Origin: Burkholderiaceae bacterium
GTDB lineage: Bacteria > Pseudomonadota > Gammaproteobacteria > Burkholderiales > Burkholderiaceae_D
Direction: 5' to 3'
Length of the DNA stretch: 64,000 bases
Assembly (NCBI GenBank): GCA_019232795.1
Contig: JAFANH010000010.1
Location: forward strand, 1-64,000
Under the pieces are notes generated by a model, which ran no database searches, was not told the DNA's origin, and saw only the letters and a program-made list of their open reading frames with translations. Below are positions 48,303 to 58,767 of the stretch, in pieces; the stretch's first letter is position 1; the number at the start of each line of letters is the position of its first letter. The position numbers were made by a program, and so were the translations under genes.

Positions 48303-49639
48303 CTTGTCATTACTTTCGCAAATACGGTTTGCACCTTGTCGGCCAACAACGCAATCTCCTCGTCGTCCAGCACATAGGGCGGCATCAGGTACACGGTACG
48401 GCCTATCGGCCGCAACAACAATTCTTGTTCGAGTCCCTCGGTGAAAAAGCGGCGCGAAAAGGTCGACGCCGCCTGCGAGTCGTCGACCACGGCGTCGAAA
48501 GCCCAGATCATGCCGCGCCGGCGGAAATGCCGCACTTGCGCGTGCCCTGCCAAAGGCTGCAGGGCAGCCGTCAGACCTTCGGCACGCGTGCGGTTCTGTG
48601 CCAGCACATCGTCTTCCTCAAAGATCGCCAGCGTCGCCAGCGCCGCACGGCAAGCGAGCGGATTGCCGGTATACGAATGCGAGTGCAGGAAGCCGCGCCG
48701 CACGTCGGCGTCGTAAAACGCCTGGTAAATCGCATCGCGCGTCATCACCAGCGAAAGCGGCAAATAGCCGCCGCTGATGCCCTTGGACAGGCACAGGAAA
48801 TCGGGCCAGATGCCGGCCTGTTCGCAGGCAAAGAAAGTGCCGGTGCGGCCACAGCCAACCGCGATCTCGTCGGCGATCAGGTGCACTTGATAACGGTCGC
48901 ACAAGGCACGTACTTCGGTCAGATAAGCCGGGTCGTACATCGCCATGCCGGCCGCGCATTGCACCAGCGGTTCGACGATGACGGCAGCGATCTTGTCTGA
49001 ACGTTGTTCAAATAGCGTTTCCAGTTCGCGCGCTGCGCGCCGGGCCACGTCGGCAGCCGTTTCGCCTTCGCGCGCCTGGCGTGCATCGGGCGCTGCGACG
49101 ACATGGGTCTGCTGCAGCATGGCGCCATACGCTTCGCGGAACAAGGGTACGTCGGTCACGGCCAACGCGCCGACGGTTTCGCCGTGATAGCTATTCTTCA
49201 GACAAACAAATTCACGCTTGTCATCATGGCCCGTGTTGCGCCAATAATGGAAGCTCATTTTCAGCGCGATTTCCACCGCCGATGCGCCGTCAGAAGCGTA
49301 AAAGCAATGGCCGAGCACATTTCCGGTAAGCGTCGCCAGGCGCTCTGACAGTTGCACCACCGGTTCATGCGTAAAGCCGGCAAGCATGGCGTGTTCAAGC
49401 TTGTCGAGCTGATCCTTGAGCGCGGCATTGATGCGCGGATTGGCATGGCCGAACAAGTTGACCCACCACGAACTGATGGCGTCTAGATAACGCTTGCCGT
49501 CGCCGTCATACAGCCAGACCCCACGCCCATGCGTAACCGGCACCAGCGGCACGGTCTCATGGTGCTGCATCTGCGTGCACGGATGCCAGACGCTGCGCAG
49601 GCTGCGTTTAACCCATTCCGATTGTTGATTAGACGTCAA
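48299..49639 (-). CDS. bioA: Adenosylmethionine-8-amino-7-oxononanoate aminotransferase (TTG start)
   Basis: This transfers the amino group of SAM to KAPA, making DAPA. It has 446 residues. PLP-binding Lys286 lies in [17 protein letters not shown], with [19 protein letters not shown] and [20 protein letters not shown] place the start at the TTG at 49639, because GAGGAAA lies just upstream. Extending to the only in-frame ATG (49759) would translate a REP-like repeat. It is first in the bio operon and is preceded by the repeat at 49705-49794. Confidence 0.95.
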   Translation of the reverse strand: MTSNQQSEWVKRSLRSVWHPCTQMQHHETVPLVPVTHGRGVWLYDGDGKRYLDAISSWWVNLFGHANPRINAALKDQLDKLEHAMLAGFTHEPVVQLSERLATLTGNVLGHCFYASDGASAVEIALKMSFHYWRNTGHDDKREFVCLKNSYHGETVGALAVTDVPLFREAYGAMLQQTHVVAAPDARQAREGETAADVARRAARELETLFEQRSDKIAAVIVEPLVQCAAGMAMYDPAYLTEVRALCDRYQVHLIADEIAVGCGRTGTFFACEQAGIWPDFLCLSKGISGGYLPLSLVMTRDAIYQAFYDADVRRGFLHSHSYTGNPLACRAALATLAIFEEDDVLAQNRTRAEGLTAALQPLAGHAQVRHFRRRGMIWAFDAVVDDSQAASTFSRRFFTEGLEQELLLRPIGRTVYLMPPYVLDDEEIALLADKVQTVFAKVMTR

Positions 49640-49704
49640 AATTTCCTCGGTATTGCGTAAATACTGAATTTGCGCAAAGCACTCTCTACAGATCAAACAT
49701 TCTC

Positions 49705-49794
49705 CGTCATCCCCGCGCAGGCGGGGATCCAGGTAGCTTTTGCTTTTTGCACCAATCAACTTCTACCTGGGCCCCCGTCTACACGGGGGCGACA
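49705..49794. repeat. REP-like inverted repeat pair upstream of bioA
   Basis: Arms CCGTCATCCCCGCGCAGGCG... (49705-49736) and the complementary ...CCCCGTCTACACGGGGGCGAC (49763-49794) are inverted, with mismatches. They are related to the element at 42100-42172. It lies between liuC and bioA and marks the border between the liu and bio operons. Confidence 0.8.
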
Positions 49795-49806
49795 GTAAAA
49801 GGATGA

Positions 49807-50595
49807 TTACCCTTCCAGCCAATTCGGTTTGCGCTTTTCCAGGAATGAACGTACGCCTTCACGCCCCTCGTCCGAGGCCCGGATCGCGGCAATGCGTTCG
49901 GCACTGTCGGCGATCAAGCTGTCGCTCAAAGGCATGCCGGCCACCTCGCGCACCAGGCGCTTCGCTTCCTTGACTGCGTTCGGGCTGTTCGCACACAAGG
50001 CCTTGACGATGCCAGCTACGGTTTCGTCGAGTTCCCCGGCTTTCGTCACCGCGTGGACGAACCCGACACGCAAGGCTTCCTGCGCCGAAAAGCGCTCGGC
50101 CGTGAGGAAATATCGGCGCGCCGCATTTTCGCCCATGGCCTTGATGACGTAAGGCGAAATCGTGGCCGGGATCAGGCCGAGCTTGACTTCCGACAGGCAA
50201 AAATTGGCTTCCTCGACCGTGACGGCGATGTCGCAGGCCGCCACCAGGCCCATGCCGCCGGCATAACAATCGCCTTGCACCTTGGCCACCACCGGCTTGG
50301 CGCAGTTGTAAATAGTGCGCAGCATATCGGCCAGTTGCGCAGCGTCGGCACGATTCTCATCGTTGCTGTAGCCGGCCATCTTCTTCATCCAGTTGAGGTC
50401 GGCGCCGGCGCAAAAGGCAGGACCGTTCGCGGCCAGCACGATGGCGCGCACGCCGGCATCATTGCCGAGCTGAAGGAAGGTCTCGGTCAACTCGGTAATC
50501 GTGGTTTCGTTGAACGCATTGCGCACTTCGGCGCGATTCAGGCACACCTCGGCCAGCGCGCCGCTGCGGTTCAAACTGATGGTTGTATAAGTCAT
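49807..50595 (-). CDS. liuC: Methylglutaconyl-CoA hydratase
   Basis: This hydrates 3-methylglutaconyl-CoA to HMG-CoA in leucine degradation. It is a 262-residue crotonase. FCAGADLNWMKKM and VQGDCYAGGMGLVAACDIAVTVEEANFCLSEVKLGLIPATISPYV match LiuC-type enzymes. It lies 14 bases downstream of liuB, on the same strand. The bio operon follows it downstream beyond the REP-like repeat. Confidence 0.92.
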   Translation of the reverse strand: MTYTTISLNRSGALAEVCLNRAEVRNAFNETTITELTETFLQLGNDAGVRAIVLAANGPAFCAGADLNWMKKMAGYSNDENRADAAQLADMLRTIYNCAKPVVAKVQGDCYAGGMGLVAACDIAVTVEEANFCLSEVKLGLIPATISPYVIKAMGENAARRYFLTAERFSAQEALRVGFVHAVTKAGELDETVAGIVKALCANSPNAVKEAKRLVREVAGMPLSDSLIADSAERIAAIRASDEGREGVRSFLEKRKPNWLEG

Positions 50596-50609
50596 TGCAA
50601 ATTCTCTGC

Positions 50610-52217
50610 TTACATGCGGAATACGCCGAATTTTGTCTCCGGTATCGGCGCATTAAGCGCCGCGCTCAGGCACAGTCCCAGCACGCGGCGCGTATCGGCC
50701 GGGTCGATCACGCCGTCGTCCCACAGGCGTGCGGTCGCGTAATAGGGATGCCCCTGGTGCTCATATTGCTCGCGGATGGGCTGCTTGAACGCTTCTTCCT
50801 CGTCCGCGCTCCAGGCGCCACCCTTGGCTTCGATGCCGTCACGCTTGACCGTCGCCAGCACGCTCGCGGCTTGCTCGCCGCCCATCACCGAGATGCGCGC
50901 ATTCGGCCACATCCACATGAAGCGCGGTGAATACGCGCGTCCGCACATGCCATAGTTTCCGGCGCCGAAGCTGCCGCCTATGATGACCGTGAACTTGGGC
51001 ACGGCAGCAGTGGCCACTGCAGTCACCATCTTGGCGCCGTTACGGGCGATGCCTTCGTTTTCATACTTGCGGCCGACCATGAAGCCGGTGATGTTCTGCA
51101 AGAACACCAACGGAATCTTGCGCTGGCAGCACAGTTCGATGAAGTGCGCGCCCTTGAGTGCCGATTCGGAAAACAGGATGCCGTTGTTGGCGATGATGCC
51201 GACCGGCATGCCGTAGATGTGGGCAAAGCCGCAGATCAGCGTGGTGCCGTAGCGCGCCTTGAATTCGTCGAATTCGCTGCCGTCGACGATGCGGGCGATC
51301 ACCTCGCGCACGTCGAAGGGTTTGCGCGTATCGACCGGGATCACGCCATACAGTTCCGACGCCGCGTATTTCGGCTCGACCACTTCGCGCACGGCCAGTT
51401 CATGCTTCTTTTGCCGGTTCAGGTTGGAAACAATCGTGCGCGCCAACGACAGCGCATGCATGTCGTTTTGCGCCAGGTGGTCGACTACGCCGGACAGGCG
51501 CGTGTGCACGTCGCCGCCACCGAGGTCTTCGGCGCTGACCACTTCGCCGGTAGCAGCCTTCACCAGCGGCGGGCCGCCGAGGAAGATGGTGCCCTGTTCC
51601 TTGACGATGATGGATTCATCGCTCATGGCCGGCACGTAGGCGCCGCCGGCGGTGCAAGAACCCATCACCACGGCGATCTGCGGCACGCCCTGGGCCGACA
51701 GGTTGGTCTGGTTGTAGAAGATGCGGCCGAAATGATCGCGGTCGGGAAACACGTCGTCCTGATTCGGCAGGTTGGCACCGCCGCTGTCGACCAGGTAGAT
51801 GCAGGGCAGCTGGTTCTGTTCGGCGATTTCTTGCGCGCGCAAATGCTTCTTGACCGTCATCGGATAATAGGTGCCGCCCTTGACCGTGGCGTCGTTGCAG
51901 ACGATCACGCATTCCTGCCCGCTGACGCGGCCGATGCCGGTGATGATGCCGGCCGCCGGCGCGGCATTGTGATACATCTCGTAAGCCGCCAACTGGGAAA
52001 ATTCCAGGAAGGGTGTGCCCGGGTCGAGCAGCATCTGCACGCGGTCGCGCGGCAGCAGCTTGCCGCGCGCCCTGTGCTTCTTGCGCGCATCTTCACCGCC
52101 TCCCTGTGCCGCCTTGGCCACCTTGGCCTTGAGGTCCTCGACCAGCTTTTCCATCGCCTCCGCATTGCGCTTGAAGTCGTCGCTGCGGCTGTTCAATTTG
52201 GTTTCGAGAATTGTCAT
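50610..52217 (-). CDS. liuB: 3-Methylcrotonyl-CoA carboxylase, carboxyltransferase beta subunit
   Basis: This is the partner of LiuD: it transfers carboxyl from biotin to methylcrotonyl-CoA. It has 535 residues. Characteristic segments are [51 protein letters not shown] and [37 protein letters not shown]. Start [15 protein letters not shown] overlaps the stop of ychJ by one base (TAATG), so it is translationally coupled to the upstream genes. Confidence 0.95.
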   Translation of the reverse strand: MTILETKLNSRSDDFKRNAEAMEKLVEDLKAKVAKAAQGGGEDARKKHRARGKLLPRDRVQMLLDPGTPFLEFSQLAAYEMYHNAAPAAGIITGIGRVSGQECVIVCNDATVKGGTYYPMTVKKHLRAQEIAEQNQLPCIYLVDSGGANLPNQDDVFPDRDHFGRIFYNQTNLSAQGVPQIAVVMGSCTAGGAYVPAMSDESIIVKEQGTIFLGGPPLVKAATGEVVSAEDLGGGDVHTRLSGVVDHLAQNDMHALSLARTIVSNLNRQKKHELAVREVVEPKYAASELYGVIPVDTRKPFDVREVIARIVDGSEFDEFKARYGTTLICGFAHIYGMPVGIIANNGILFSESALKGAHFIELCCQRKIPLVFLQNITGFMVGRKYENEGIARNGAKMVTAVATAAVPKFTVIIGGSFGAGNYGMCGRAYSPRFMWMWPNARISVMGGEQAASVLATVKRDGIEAKGGAWSADEEEAFKQPIREQYEHQGHPYYATARLWDDGVIDPADTRRVLGLCLSAALNAPIPETKFGVFRM

Positions 52218-52621
52218 TATTTGTTTTCCGGAAAACTGCCGTCCACATAAATCCATAGTCCATCGCGCCGCTCGAAGCGGCTGACTTCATGCAGCCTATG
52301 CGCGCGCCCGCCGAGTTTGTAGCGCGCCACAAATTCGACCACGGCGCCGTCGCCATCCTGCGCATGGCGTTTCACTTCGAGTCCCAGCCACTTGCCGCCA
52401 TCGTCGTCGCGCAGCTCCTCCAGGCTGGGGCGGCCACGCTCATCCCAGGTACGGTGTACAAATTCCCATTCGCCCAATACATAGGCGCTGTAACGCGCCC
52501 GCATCAACTGTTCGGCCGTCTGCGGCGCTTCGCCGCGATGAAAACGCGCGCAGCAGCTTGAGTAGTCGGCGCCACCGCATGGGCAGGCCTGTCTCGCTGC
52601 GGTCTGTCCTTTTTTTCCCAT
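52217..52621 (-). CDS. YchJ-family SEC-C-motif protein
   Basis: This is a 134-residue protein with a zinc-type SEC-C-like motif at the N-terminus ([22 protein letters not shown]), then the YchJ domain [21 protein letters not shown]. The cellular role is not established. It is overlapped by one base with liuB downstream, and its ATG overlaps the stop of the rhodanese-like gene (TGATG), so it lies in the same operon. Confidence 0.9.
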   Translation of the reverse strand: MGKKGQTAARQACPCGGADYSSCCARFHRGEAPQTAEQLMRARYSAYVLGEWEFVHRTWDERGRPSLEELRDDDGGKWLGLEVKRHAQDGDGAVVEFVARYKLGGRAHRLHEVSRFERRDGLWIYVDGSFPENK

Positions 52622-53016
52622 CAGACTTTCTTCGCCTTCTCTGCCACCGGCGCACCCGCCTCTTTCCAGGCAGTGAAGCCGCCTGCTATATCAGCCACCG
52701 GACTCAAGCCCATGTCTTGCACCGTCTTGGCGGTCAGCGCGCTGCGCCAGCCGGCAGCACAAAAGAAAACGAATTCCTTCTTTTCGCCGAACACCGGCTT
52801 GAAATAAGGCGAATCGGGATCGACCCAGAATTCGATCATGCCGCGCGGCGCATGGAAGGCGCCGGGAATGATGCCTTCGCGTTCGAGTTCGCGGATATCG
52901 CGCACGTCGACGAATTGGACGCTCGGATCGGACAGCTTGGCTTGCGCTTCCGCCACCGAGTAAGTCTTGATTTGCGCCGCAGCCTCGTCGATCAGGGCCT
53001 GGTAACCTTTTTTCAT
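52621..53016 (-). CDS. Rhodanese-like domain protein
   Basis: This is a 131-residue single rhodanese domain with the active-site Cys in FFCAAGWRSALTAKTVQDMG. An upstream SDPSVQFVDVRDIRELEREGIIPGAFHAP matches the first half of the fold. The protein may carry persulfide sulfur, but the acceptor is unknown. It is directly upstream of ychJ and 13 bases downstream of the DsbA-fold isomerase gene. Confidence 0.92.
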   Translation of the reverse strand: MKKGYQALIDEAAAQIKTYSVAEAQAKLSDPSVQFVDVRDIRELEREGIIPGAFHAPRGMIEFWVDPDSPYFKPVFGEKKEFVFFCAAGWRSALTAKTVQDMGLSPVADIAGGFTAWKEAGAPVAEKAKKV

Positions 53017-53029
53017 GACGCCCTCCCGG

Positions 53030-53635
53030 TCAGATGCTGCCGTTCTTGAGCAGCGCCTCCAGCTGATCGAAGCGGTCGAAGCCCCAGAACGGCTCGCCGT
53101 CGACGATGATGTAGGGCGAACCGAACACGCCGCGCAGCATGGCTTGCTCGACTTCGGTCTTCAGCTGCTCCTTGATCTCCGGCTGTTCTATGCCTGCAGC
53201 CAAGGCTCCCGTATCAATGCCTTGCTGCGCGGCGATCCGCAGCATGCTGTTGGCCTCGCCGACATCGATCCCATCGACAAAAAAAGCGCGATATACCGCT
53301 TTGGCAAATCCGACCGCCGCCTGCGCGCCGACCGCTTTCTGCAGCCACAGCATGGCGCGCGCCGCCGCCACGCTGGCGATCGGGAACTTGGGCGGCATGT
53401 TGAACGGAATGCCATGGAAACGCGCCGTGCGCACGAAGTCGCGAATCGAATACTCGCCCTTGAGCGGCACCATGGTCAGCGGCTGCGCGCCGCTGGTCTT
53501 GAACACCACGCCCAGCAGAACCGGATGCCAGTTCACCCGGCGGCCGTAACGCTGCGCCAGTTCGTCGATACGCGTCGACGCAAAATAGCCGTAAGGCGAT
53601 GAAAAGTCGAAATAGAAGTCGATGTCCGCAGCCAT
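53030..53635 (-). CDS. 2-Hydroxychromene-2-carboxylate isomerase / DsbA-fold GST-kappa-like protein
   Basis: This is a 201-residue DsbA-like fold protein. The family start is ADIDFYFDFSSPYGYFASTRIDELA, where a Ser replaces the thioredoxin Cys, as in HCCA isomerases and GST-kappa. Later VFGSPYIIVDGEPFWGFDRFDQLE closes the fold. The biochemical role here is unknown. It follows the acyl-CoA dehydrogenase gene in the liu array, with 31 bases between them. Confidence 0.9.
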   Translation of the reverse strand: MAADIDFYFDFSSPYGYFASTRIDELAQRYGRRVNWHPVLLGVVFKTSGAQPLTMVPLKGEYSIRDFVRTARFHGIPFNMPPKFPIASVAAARAMLWLQKAVGAQAAVGFAKAVYRAFFVDGIDVGEANSMLRIAAQQGIDTGALAAGIEQPEIKEQLKTEVEQAMLRGVFGSPYIIVDGEPFWGFDRFDQLEALLKNGSI

Positions 53636-53666
53636 GCTTGCTCCCCTTTGCCTCCGATTGGTCGCT

Positions 53667-54797
53667 TCAGTCCAGCGCCCGCCCAATCAAAATCTTTTGA
53701 ATATCGCTCGTGCCTTCATAGATCTGGCAGACGCGTACGTCGCGGTAAATCCGCTCCACCGGAAAATCGCTGACGTAGCCGTAACCGCCATGAATCTGGA
53801 TGGCGTCGGAACACACCTTTTCCGCCATTTCGCTGGCGAACAGCTTGGCCATCGCCGCCTCTTTCAAACAAGGCTTTCCCGCATCCTTCATGCTGGCCGC
53901 ATGCCAGATCAACTGGCGCGCCGCTTCGATTTGGGTCGCCATATCGGCCAGCTTGAATTGCACAGCCTGGTGGTCGAACAGGTTCTGCCCGAAGCTGCTG
54001 CGTTCCTTGGAATACGCGAGTGCCGCTTCGAACGCCGCGCGCGCCATGCCGACCGATTGCGAAGCGATACCGATGCGCCCGCCTTCCAGTCCGGACAGCG
54101 CGATCTTGTAGCCCTGCCCTTCTTCACCGATCAGGTTTTCGGCCGGAATGCGGCAATTCTCGAACAGGATCTGCGCTGTATCCGACGAGTGCTGACCCAG
54201 CTTGTCTTCGATGCGCGCCACGATATAACCGGGCGTGGCAGTCGGCACCCAGAAGGCGCTGATGCCTTTCTTGCCGGCCGCCTTGTCGGTCACCGCCATG
54301 ACGATGGCGACGTCGGCATGCTTGCCGCTGGTGATGAACTGCTTGACGCCGTTGAGTACATAATGATCGCCGTCCTTCACCGCCGTAGTGCGCAGCGACG
54401 AGGCATCGCTGCCGGCATGCGGTTCGGTCAGGCAAAAGGCACCCAGCATCTTGCCTTGCGCGAGAGGACGCAGCCATTGTTCTTTTTGCGCCGGATTCGC
54501 ATACATCATGGCGATGCTGCACACCGGACAATTGTTGACCGAAATGACGGTCGAGGTGCCGCCGTCGCCGGCGGCGATTTCTTCCAGGACCAGGGCCAGC
54601 GACAGGTAATCGAGGCCGGCACCGCCCAGCTCTTCTGGCACGGCTACGCCGTAAGCGCCAAGCTCGGCCAAGCCCTGCAATTCCTCGCGCGGGAAGTGAT
54701 GCTCCTTGTCCCAGCGCGCCGCATTCGGCGACAGACGCTCGCGGCTGTATGCGCGCAGCGCGTCGCGGATCATTTCATGTTGTTCGGATAAAACCAT
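53667..54797 (-). CDS. Acyl-CoA dehydrogenase
   Basis: This is a 376-residue FAD enzyme oxidising an acyl-CoA. Signature segments are GAFCLTEPHAGSDASSLRTTAV (flavin contact) and the C-terminal RIYRDVRVCQIYEGTSDIQKILIGRAL, with the likely catalytic Glu in YEGT as in short-chain and 2-methyl-branched enzymes. This differs from the isovaleryl-CoA dehydrogenase liuA encoded upstream. The substrate could be short or branched acyl-CoA; sequence alone does not settle it. Confidence 0.93.
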   Translation of the reverse strand: MVLSEQHEMIRDALRAYSRERLSPNAARWDKEHHFPREELQGLAELGAYGVAVPEELGGAGLDYLSLALVLEEIAAGDGGTSTVISVNNCPVCSIAMMYANPAQKEQWLRPLAQGKMLGAFCLTEPHAGSDASSLRTTAVKDGDHYVLNGVKQFITSGKHADVAIVMAVTDKAAGKKGISAFWVPTATPGYIVARIEDKLGQHSSDTAQILFENCRIPAENLIGEEGQGYKIALSGLEGGRIGIASQSVGMARAAFEAALAYSKERSSFGQNLFDHQAVQFKLADMATQIEAARQLIWHAASMKDAGKPCLKEAAMAKLFASEMAEKVCSDAIQIHGGYGYVSDFPVERIYRDVRVCQIYEGTSDIQKILIGRALD

Positions 54798-54830
54798 ATT
54801 TTTCGTTTTCTATCGCTTTTACTGTCAACC

Positions 54831-55502
54831 TCACCAAGGTAGATGCCGGCCCGACAGGTTGTAATAACTGCCGCTGTGCCTGGTTCCCAATTGCTCCAAT
54901 ACCCGCAGCATGTCGTCCACACTCTCCTCGACCGAGCTGGTGGCGCGTGGCGTACCCATGTCGGTGCGCACCCAGCCAGGACACATGGCGACAAAAGTCG
55001 CCTTCGGGTAGTCGAAGGCCACGCTCTTGACCGCCATGTTCAAAGCCGCCTTCGAGACGCGATAAATCCACCACGGCCCGCTTTCCTGCGCCTCGGCGAT
55101 ACTGCCCATGCCGCTGGTCAGGAACACGAACTTGCCGCCTGCGGCTTCCACCGCGGGCGCCACCAGCGGCACCGCCTGCATGGCGCCGAGCACGTTGACG
55201 TGCATTACCGCATCGAAATCCGGCGTCAGCGGCGGCTCTTTGGCATCCTTTTGCGGACCGAGCAGGCCGGCCACGTACAGGGCCAGGTCGAGCTTGACGC
55301 CGTCCAAGTGCCAGGCCAGCGCGGCCAGCGACTCGGGCTTGGCGACGTCGAGCTTGAGCGCCTCGGCGCCGATATCGCGCAAGCGCGCCAATCCCGCACT
55401 GTCGCGCGCAGTCGCGATCACTTTCCAGCCGTCAGCCGCGAGCCGTTCGGCAAAACCGTAACCGATACCGCGCGAAGCGCCAATTACGAGTGCGGTACGC
55501 AT
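54831..55502 (-). CDS. Short-chain dehydrogenase/reductase
   Basis: This is a 223-residue NAD(P)-dependent SDR. The nucleotide motif ALVIGASRGIGYGF is at residues 4-17, and the active-site pair Tyr147-x-x-x-Lys151 is in WIYRVSKAALNMA. The catalytic Ser is in FLTSGMGS, and the catalytic segment continues to CPGWVRTDMG. The substrate is unknown. It lies on the same strand as its neighbours, downstream of thiolase across a REP-like repeat. Confidence 0.93.
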   Translation of the reverse strand: MRTALVIGASRGIGYGFAERLAADGWKVIATARDSAGLARLRDIGAEALKLDVAKPESLAALAWHLDGVKLDLALYVAGLLGPQKDAKEPPLTPDFDAVMHVNVLGAMQAVPLVAPAVEAAGGKFVFLTSGMGSIAEAQESGPWWIYRVSKAALNMAVKSVAFDYPKATFVAMCPGWVRTDMGTPRATSSVEESVDDMLRVLEQLGTRHSGSYYNLSGRHLPW

Positions 55503-55527
55503 GGCTTTTATTTCAGGTCGCTATACA

Positions 55528-55641
55528 CTCCCCTCGCCCGTGAAACGGGAGAGGGGCCGGGGGAGAGGGTGGTCGCAAAAGCAGGTTACCGTCGCGCTTG
55601 CCTCTCCCCCAACCCCTCTCCCACGATGCGGGCGAGGGGAG
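55528..55641. repeat. REP-like inverted repeat between thiolase and SDR genes
   Basis: The left arm CTCCCCTCGCCCGTGAAACG... (55528-55568) and the complementary right arm ...ACGATGCGGGCGAGGGGAG (55601-55641) form a long imperfect hairpin. It is of the ctcccc/gagaggg type common in Proteobacteria. A half copy occurs at 62411-62448. Confidence 0.85.
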
Positions 55642-55651
55642 CAGAATGGTC

Positions 55652-56833
55652 TTAGACCAGTTCGATCGCCACGGCCGTACCTTCGCCGCCGCCTATGCAC
55701 AGCGAAGCGACGCCGCGCTTGCCGCCGGTCTTTTGCAGCGCGTTCAGCAGGGTCACGATAATGCGCGCCCCCGAGGCGCCGATCGGGTGACCCAGCGCGC
55801 AGGCGCCGCCGTAGATATTGACCTTGCTGTGCGGGATGTCGAGTTCGTGCATGGCGGCCATCGGCACCACGGCAAACGCTTCGTTGATCTCGAACAGATC
55901 GACCTGCTTGCTGGTCCAGCCGATTTTCTTGTACAGCTTCTGGATCGCGCCGACCGGAGCCGTGGTGAACCAGTTCGGTTCCTGCGAATGCGTGGCATGG
56001 CCGAGGATGCGGGCAATCACCTTGTGGCCGTGCTTGGCTGCGGTCGATTCGCGCATCAGCACCAGTGCGGCAGCGCCGTCGTTGATCGACGACGACGAGG
56101 CGGCGGTGATGGTGCCGTCTTTCTTGAATGCCGCTTTGAGCGTCGGGATCTTGTCGAGTTTGGCCTTGACCGGACCTTCATCCTTGTCGATCACGACATC
56201 GCCGCCGCGACCGGCCACCGTCACCGGTGCGATTTCCCATTTGAAGGTGCCGTCGTTGGTGGCGGCCTGCGCGCGCTTGACCGATTCCATCGCAAACGCA
56301 TCCTGCGCTTCTCGCGTGAAACTGTACTTGGCCGCGCACTCTTCACCGAAGGTGCCCATGGAACGGCCTTTTTCGTAGGCGTCTTCCAGGCCATCGAGCA
56401 TCATGTGGTCATAGATGGTGCCGTGGCCGATGCGGTAGCCGCCGCGTCCTTTCGGGATCAGGTAGGGGGCATTGGTCATCGACTCCATGCCGCCCGCCAC
56501 CACGATTTCATTGGTGCCGGCCACGATGGAGTCGTAGGCCAGCATGGTGGCCTTCATGGCCGAACCGCACATCTTGGACAGCGTGACCGCGCCGGCCGAG
56601 ACCGGAATGCCGGCCTTGATCGCGGCCTGGCGTGCCGGCGCCTGGCCGAGACCGGCCATCAGGCAGTTGCCGAACAAGACTTCATTGACCTGGTCCGGCG
56701 CCACGCCGGAACGCTCGACCGCCGCACGGATCGCGGCCGCGCCCAGATCGACTGCGGTCAAAGAAGAAAAATCGCCCTGAAAACCGCCCATGGGAGTACG
56801 TGCGGCGCCGACGATAACGATGGGATCATTCAT
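55652..56833 (-). CDS. Acetyl-CoA C-acyltransferase (thiolase)
   Basis: This is a 393-residue thiolase making or cleaving acetoacetyl-CoA or longer 3-oxoacyl-CoA. Nucleophile Cys89 lies in [11 protein letters not shown]. His is in [21 protein letters not shown] ([12 protein letters not shown]), and the second Cys in [16 protein letters not shown]. Its ATG overlaps the aceK stop (ATGA). It could handle the acetoacetate-derived end product of leucine degradation as well as beta-oxidation. Confidence 0.95.
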   Translation of the reverse strand: MNDPIVIVGAARTPMGGFQGDFSSLTAVDLGAAAIRAAVERSGVAPDQVNEVLFGNCLMAGLGQAPARQAAIKAGIPVSAGAVTLSKMCGSAMKATMLAYDSIVAGTNEIVVAGGMESMTNAPYLIPKGRGGYRIGHGTIYDHMMLDGLEDAYEKGRSMGTFGEECAAKYSFTREAQDAFAMESVKRAQAATNDGTFKWEIAPVTVAGRGGDVVIDKDEGPVKAKLDKIPTLKAAFKKDGTITAASSSSINDGAAALVLMRESTAAKHGHKVIARILGHATHSQEPNWFTTAPVGAIQKLYKKIGWTSKQVDLFEINEAFAVVPMAAMHELDIPHSKVNIYGGACALGHPIGASGARIIVTLLNALQKTGGKRGVASLCIGGGEGTAVAIELV

Positions 56834-58722
56834 TTTGCTTCTCCAAATGAGTCAGCCTGGGCTGACGGTATAAAGTAACTGTTTGCCGGTACGGCCGGCA
56901 CTGAGCCGGCTGGCTGGGCGCGCTCGGCACGCCCTTGGTCCGCCCGCACTTGTTCCGATACATAGCTGAAGCGCAATTCCTGCGGATACGGGAACACGTC
57001 TTCGATCTGGCCCTCCATTATCCGCTTTTTACGCGTTTGCCAGAATTCCGCGGTCAGCAAGTCGGCATGATGGCGCAGGAAATACTTCCTCACCTCCGTG
57101 TTGCCAAGGAGGAAAGTTCCAAGCTGCTCGGGAAACACGTCGTTCTTGGCGACCGGATACCAGGGCTCGGCCGACATCTCATCTTCCTCGTTGCGCGGCG
57201 CCGGAATTGCACGGAAGTTGCAATCGGTGATGTATTCGATTTCGTCGTAATCGTAGAACACCACGCGCCCATGCTTGGTGACGCCGAAATTCTTGTACAG
57301 CATGTCGCCGGGAAAGATATTGACGCCGACCAGCTCCTTGATGGCGTTGCCGTATTCGAGCACGCCATGCTCGATGGCGGCGGCGTCGCCGCTCTGCTCG
57401 GCATTGGACAGCCAGATATTGAGCGGCATCATGCGCCGCTCGATGTACAAATGCTTGATGACGACCTGGTCACCTTCTTCCTCGACCACCGAGGGCGCCA
57501 CCTGCTTCAATTCGGCCAGCAGGTCGTCGGCGAAGCGCGCGCGCGGAAACGCCACGTCGGAATACTCGAGCGTATCGGCCATGCGGCCGACGCGGTCGTG
57601 GTTTTTCACGAGCAGGTATTTTTCCTTGACGATGTCCTTGGTGGTTTCCTTCGGCAAAGGGAAGGAATCCTTGATCACCTTGAACACGTAGGGGAAAGAC
57701 GGCAAGGCAAACACCACCATCACCAGGCCGCGGATGCCGGGCGCGCTCTCGATGCGGTCCGAGGAATGGCGCAGGTGATGCAGGAAATCGCGGTAAAACA
57801 GCGTCTTGCCCAGCTTTTGCAAGCCGAGGATGGTGTAGATCTCGCTCGGCGGCTTGTTCGGCAGAATGGTGCGCAGGAATTGCACATAGGCCGACGGCAC
57901 TTCCATGTCAACCATGAAGTAGGCGCGCGTAAACGAGAACAGCACCGTGATCAGGGTCGGATCGATCAGCACCGTGTCGAGCACCAGCTCGCCCTTGCGG
58001 TTGTGCAGGATGGGCACCACGAACGGGTACTGGCGATTGCCATTGATGCGCTTGCCGACGATATAGGCGCCCTTGTTGCGGAAGAACAGGCTGGACAACA
58101 CCTGGAACTGGTGGTTAGGCTCGCGCGGTTCGCGCGCGAAAATACGCGTCAGGCGTTCTTCCACGTAGGCGACGTCGCGGTCGAGATCGGCGAACGGGCA
58201 CTGCAGCTGGAAGTTGGTGACGATGCGCTTGATGGTGAAGCGCAGGCCGTCGCGGTCCGGGTAATACACGCGGTAGGTCGGCGTTACCTCGTCATTCTCG
58301 ATGTATTCCGAGGAAATCGCCGGCCGCACGAAGATGAAATCGTTATGGAAATACTCGCGGTGCAGCATCTTGCAGCACACCGAATTGAAGAAGGTTTCGG
58401 CGCACTCGGGCTGCTTGTGGTCGGTCAGCAAGCCGATGTAGTGCAGCTTGACCTCGCGCCACACCTCGTCGGTCAATTCCTCTTCGGTATATTCGTCTTC
58501 CAGCACACGCACGCATTCGGCCACACGCATGTCGTAAAACGCGATGCGTTCGCGCGCCGCCACCTGGGCGGTCTTCCAGTCGCTGGTTTCGAAAAAGCGG
58601 CGTGCCGCCTCACAGGCTTCGCGAAACAGGCGGTAGTGCTTGTCGAAGCCGTCCACGATCGTGCGCGCGATATCGAACGCGATCTGCGAGGACAGGACTT
58701 TCGGGAAGACTTGCGTGCGCAT
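56830..58722 (-). CDS. aceK: Isocitrate dehydrogenase kinase/phosphatase
   Basis: This bifunctional enzyme phosphorylates and reactivates isocitrate dehydrogenase, directing carbon to the glyoxylate shunt. It has 630 residues, above E. coli AceK length. It has [59 protein letters not shown] (active-site region) and a Pro/Ala-rich tail. aceA and aceB are not in the window. Its coupling to thiolase suits growth on acetyl-CoA-yielding substrates. Confidence 0.96.
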   Translation of the reverse strand: MRTQVFPKVLSSQIAFDIARTIVDGFDKHYRLFREACEAARRFFETSDWKTAQVAARERIAFYDMRVAECVRVLEDEYTEEELTDEVWREVKLHYIGLLTDHKQPECAETFFNSVCCKMLHREYFHNDFIFVRPAISSEYIENDEVTPTYRVYYPDRDGLRFTIKRIVTNFQLQCPFADLDRDVAYVEERLTRIFAREPREPNHQFQVLSSLFFRNKGAYIVGKRINGNRQYPFVVPILHNRKGELVLDTVLIDPTLITVLFSFTRAYFMVDMEVPSAYVQFLRTILPNKPPSEIYTILGLQKLGKTLFYRDFLHHLRHSSDRIESAPGIRGLVMVVFALPSFPYVFKVIKDSFPLPKETTKDIVKEKYLLVKNHDRVGRMADTLEYSDVAFPRARFADDLLAELKQVAPSVVEEEGDQVVIKHLYIERRMMPLNIWLSNAEQSGDAAAIEHGVLEYGNAIKELVGVNIFPGDMLYKNFGVTKHGRVVFYDYDEIEYITDCNFRAIPAPRNEEDEMSAEPWYPVAKNDVFPEQLGTFLLGNTEVRKYFLRHHADLLTAEFWQTRKKRIMEGQIEDVFPYPQELRFSYVSEQVRADQGRAERAQPAGSVPAVPANSYFIPSAQADSFGEAK

Positions 58723-58767
58723 GTCCGCTTGGCTGCCTGCATTGTCATGCAGGCATAGCCTTATCGT

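Noticed and set aside
56935-58758. Long plus-strand open frame over aceK (607 codons)
   Set aside because: Shadow of a full-length AceK; no independent features.
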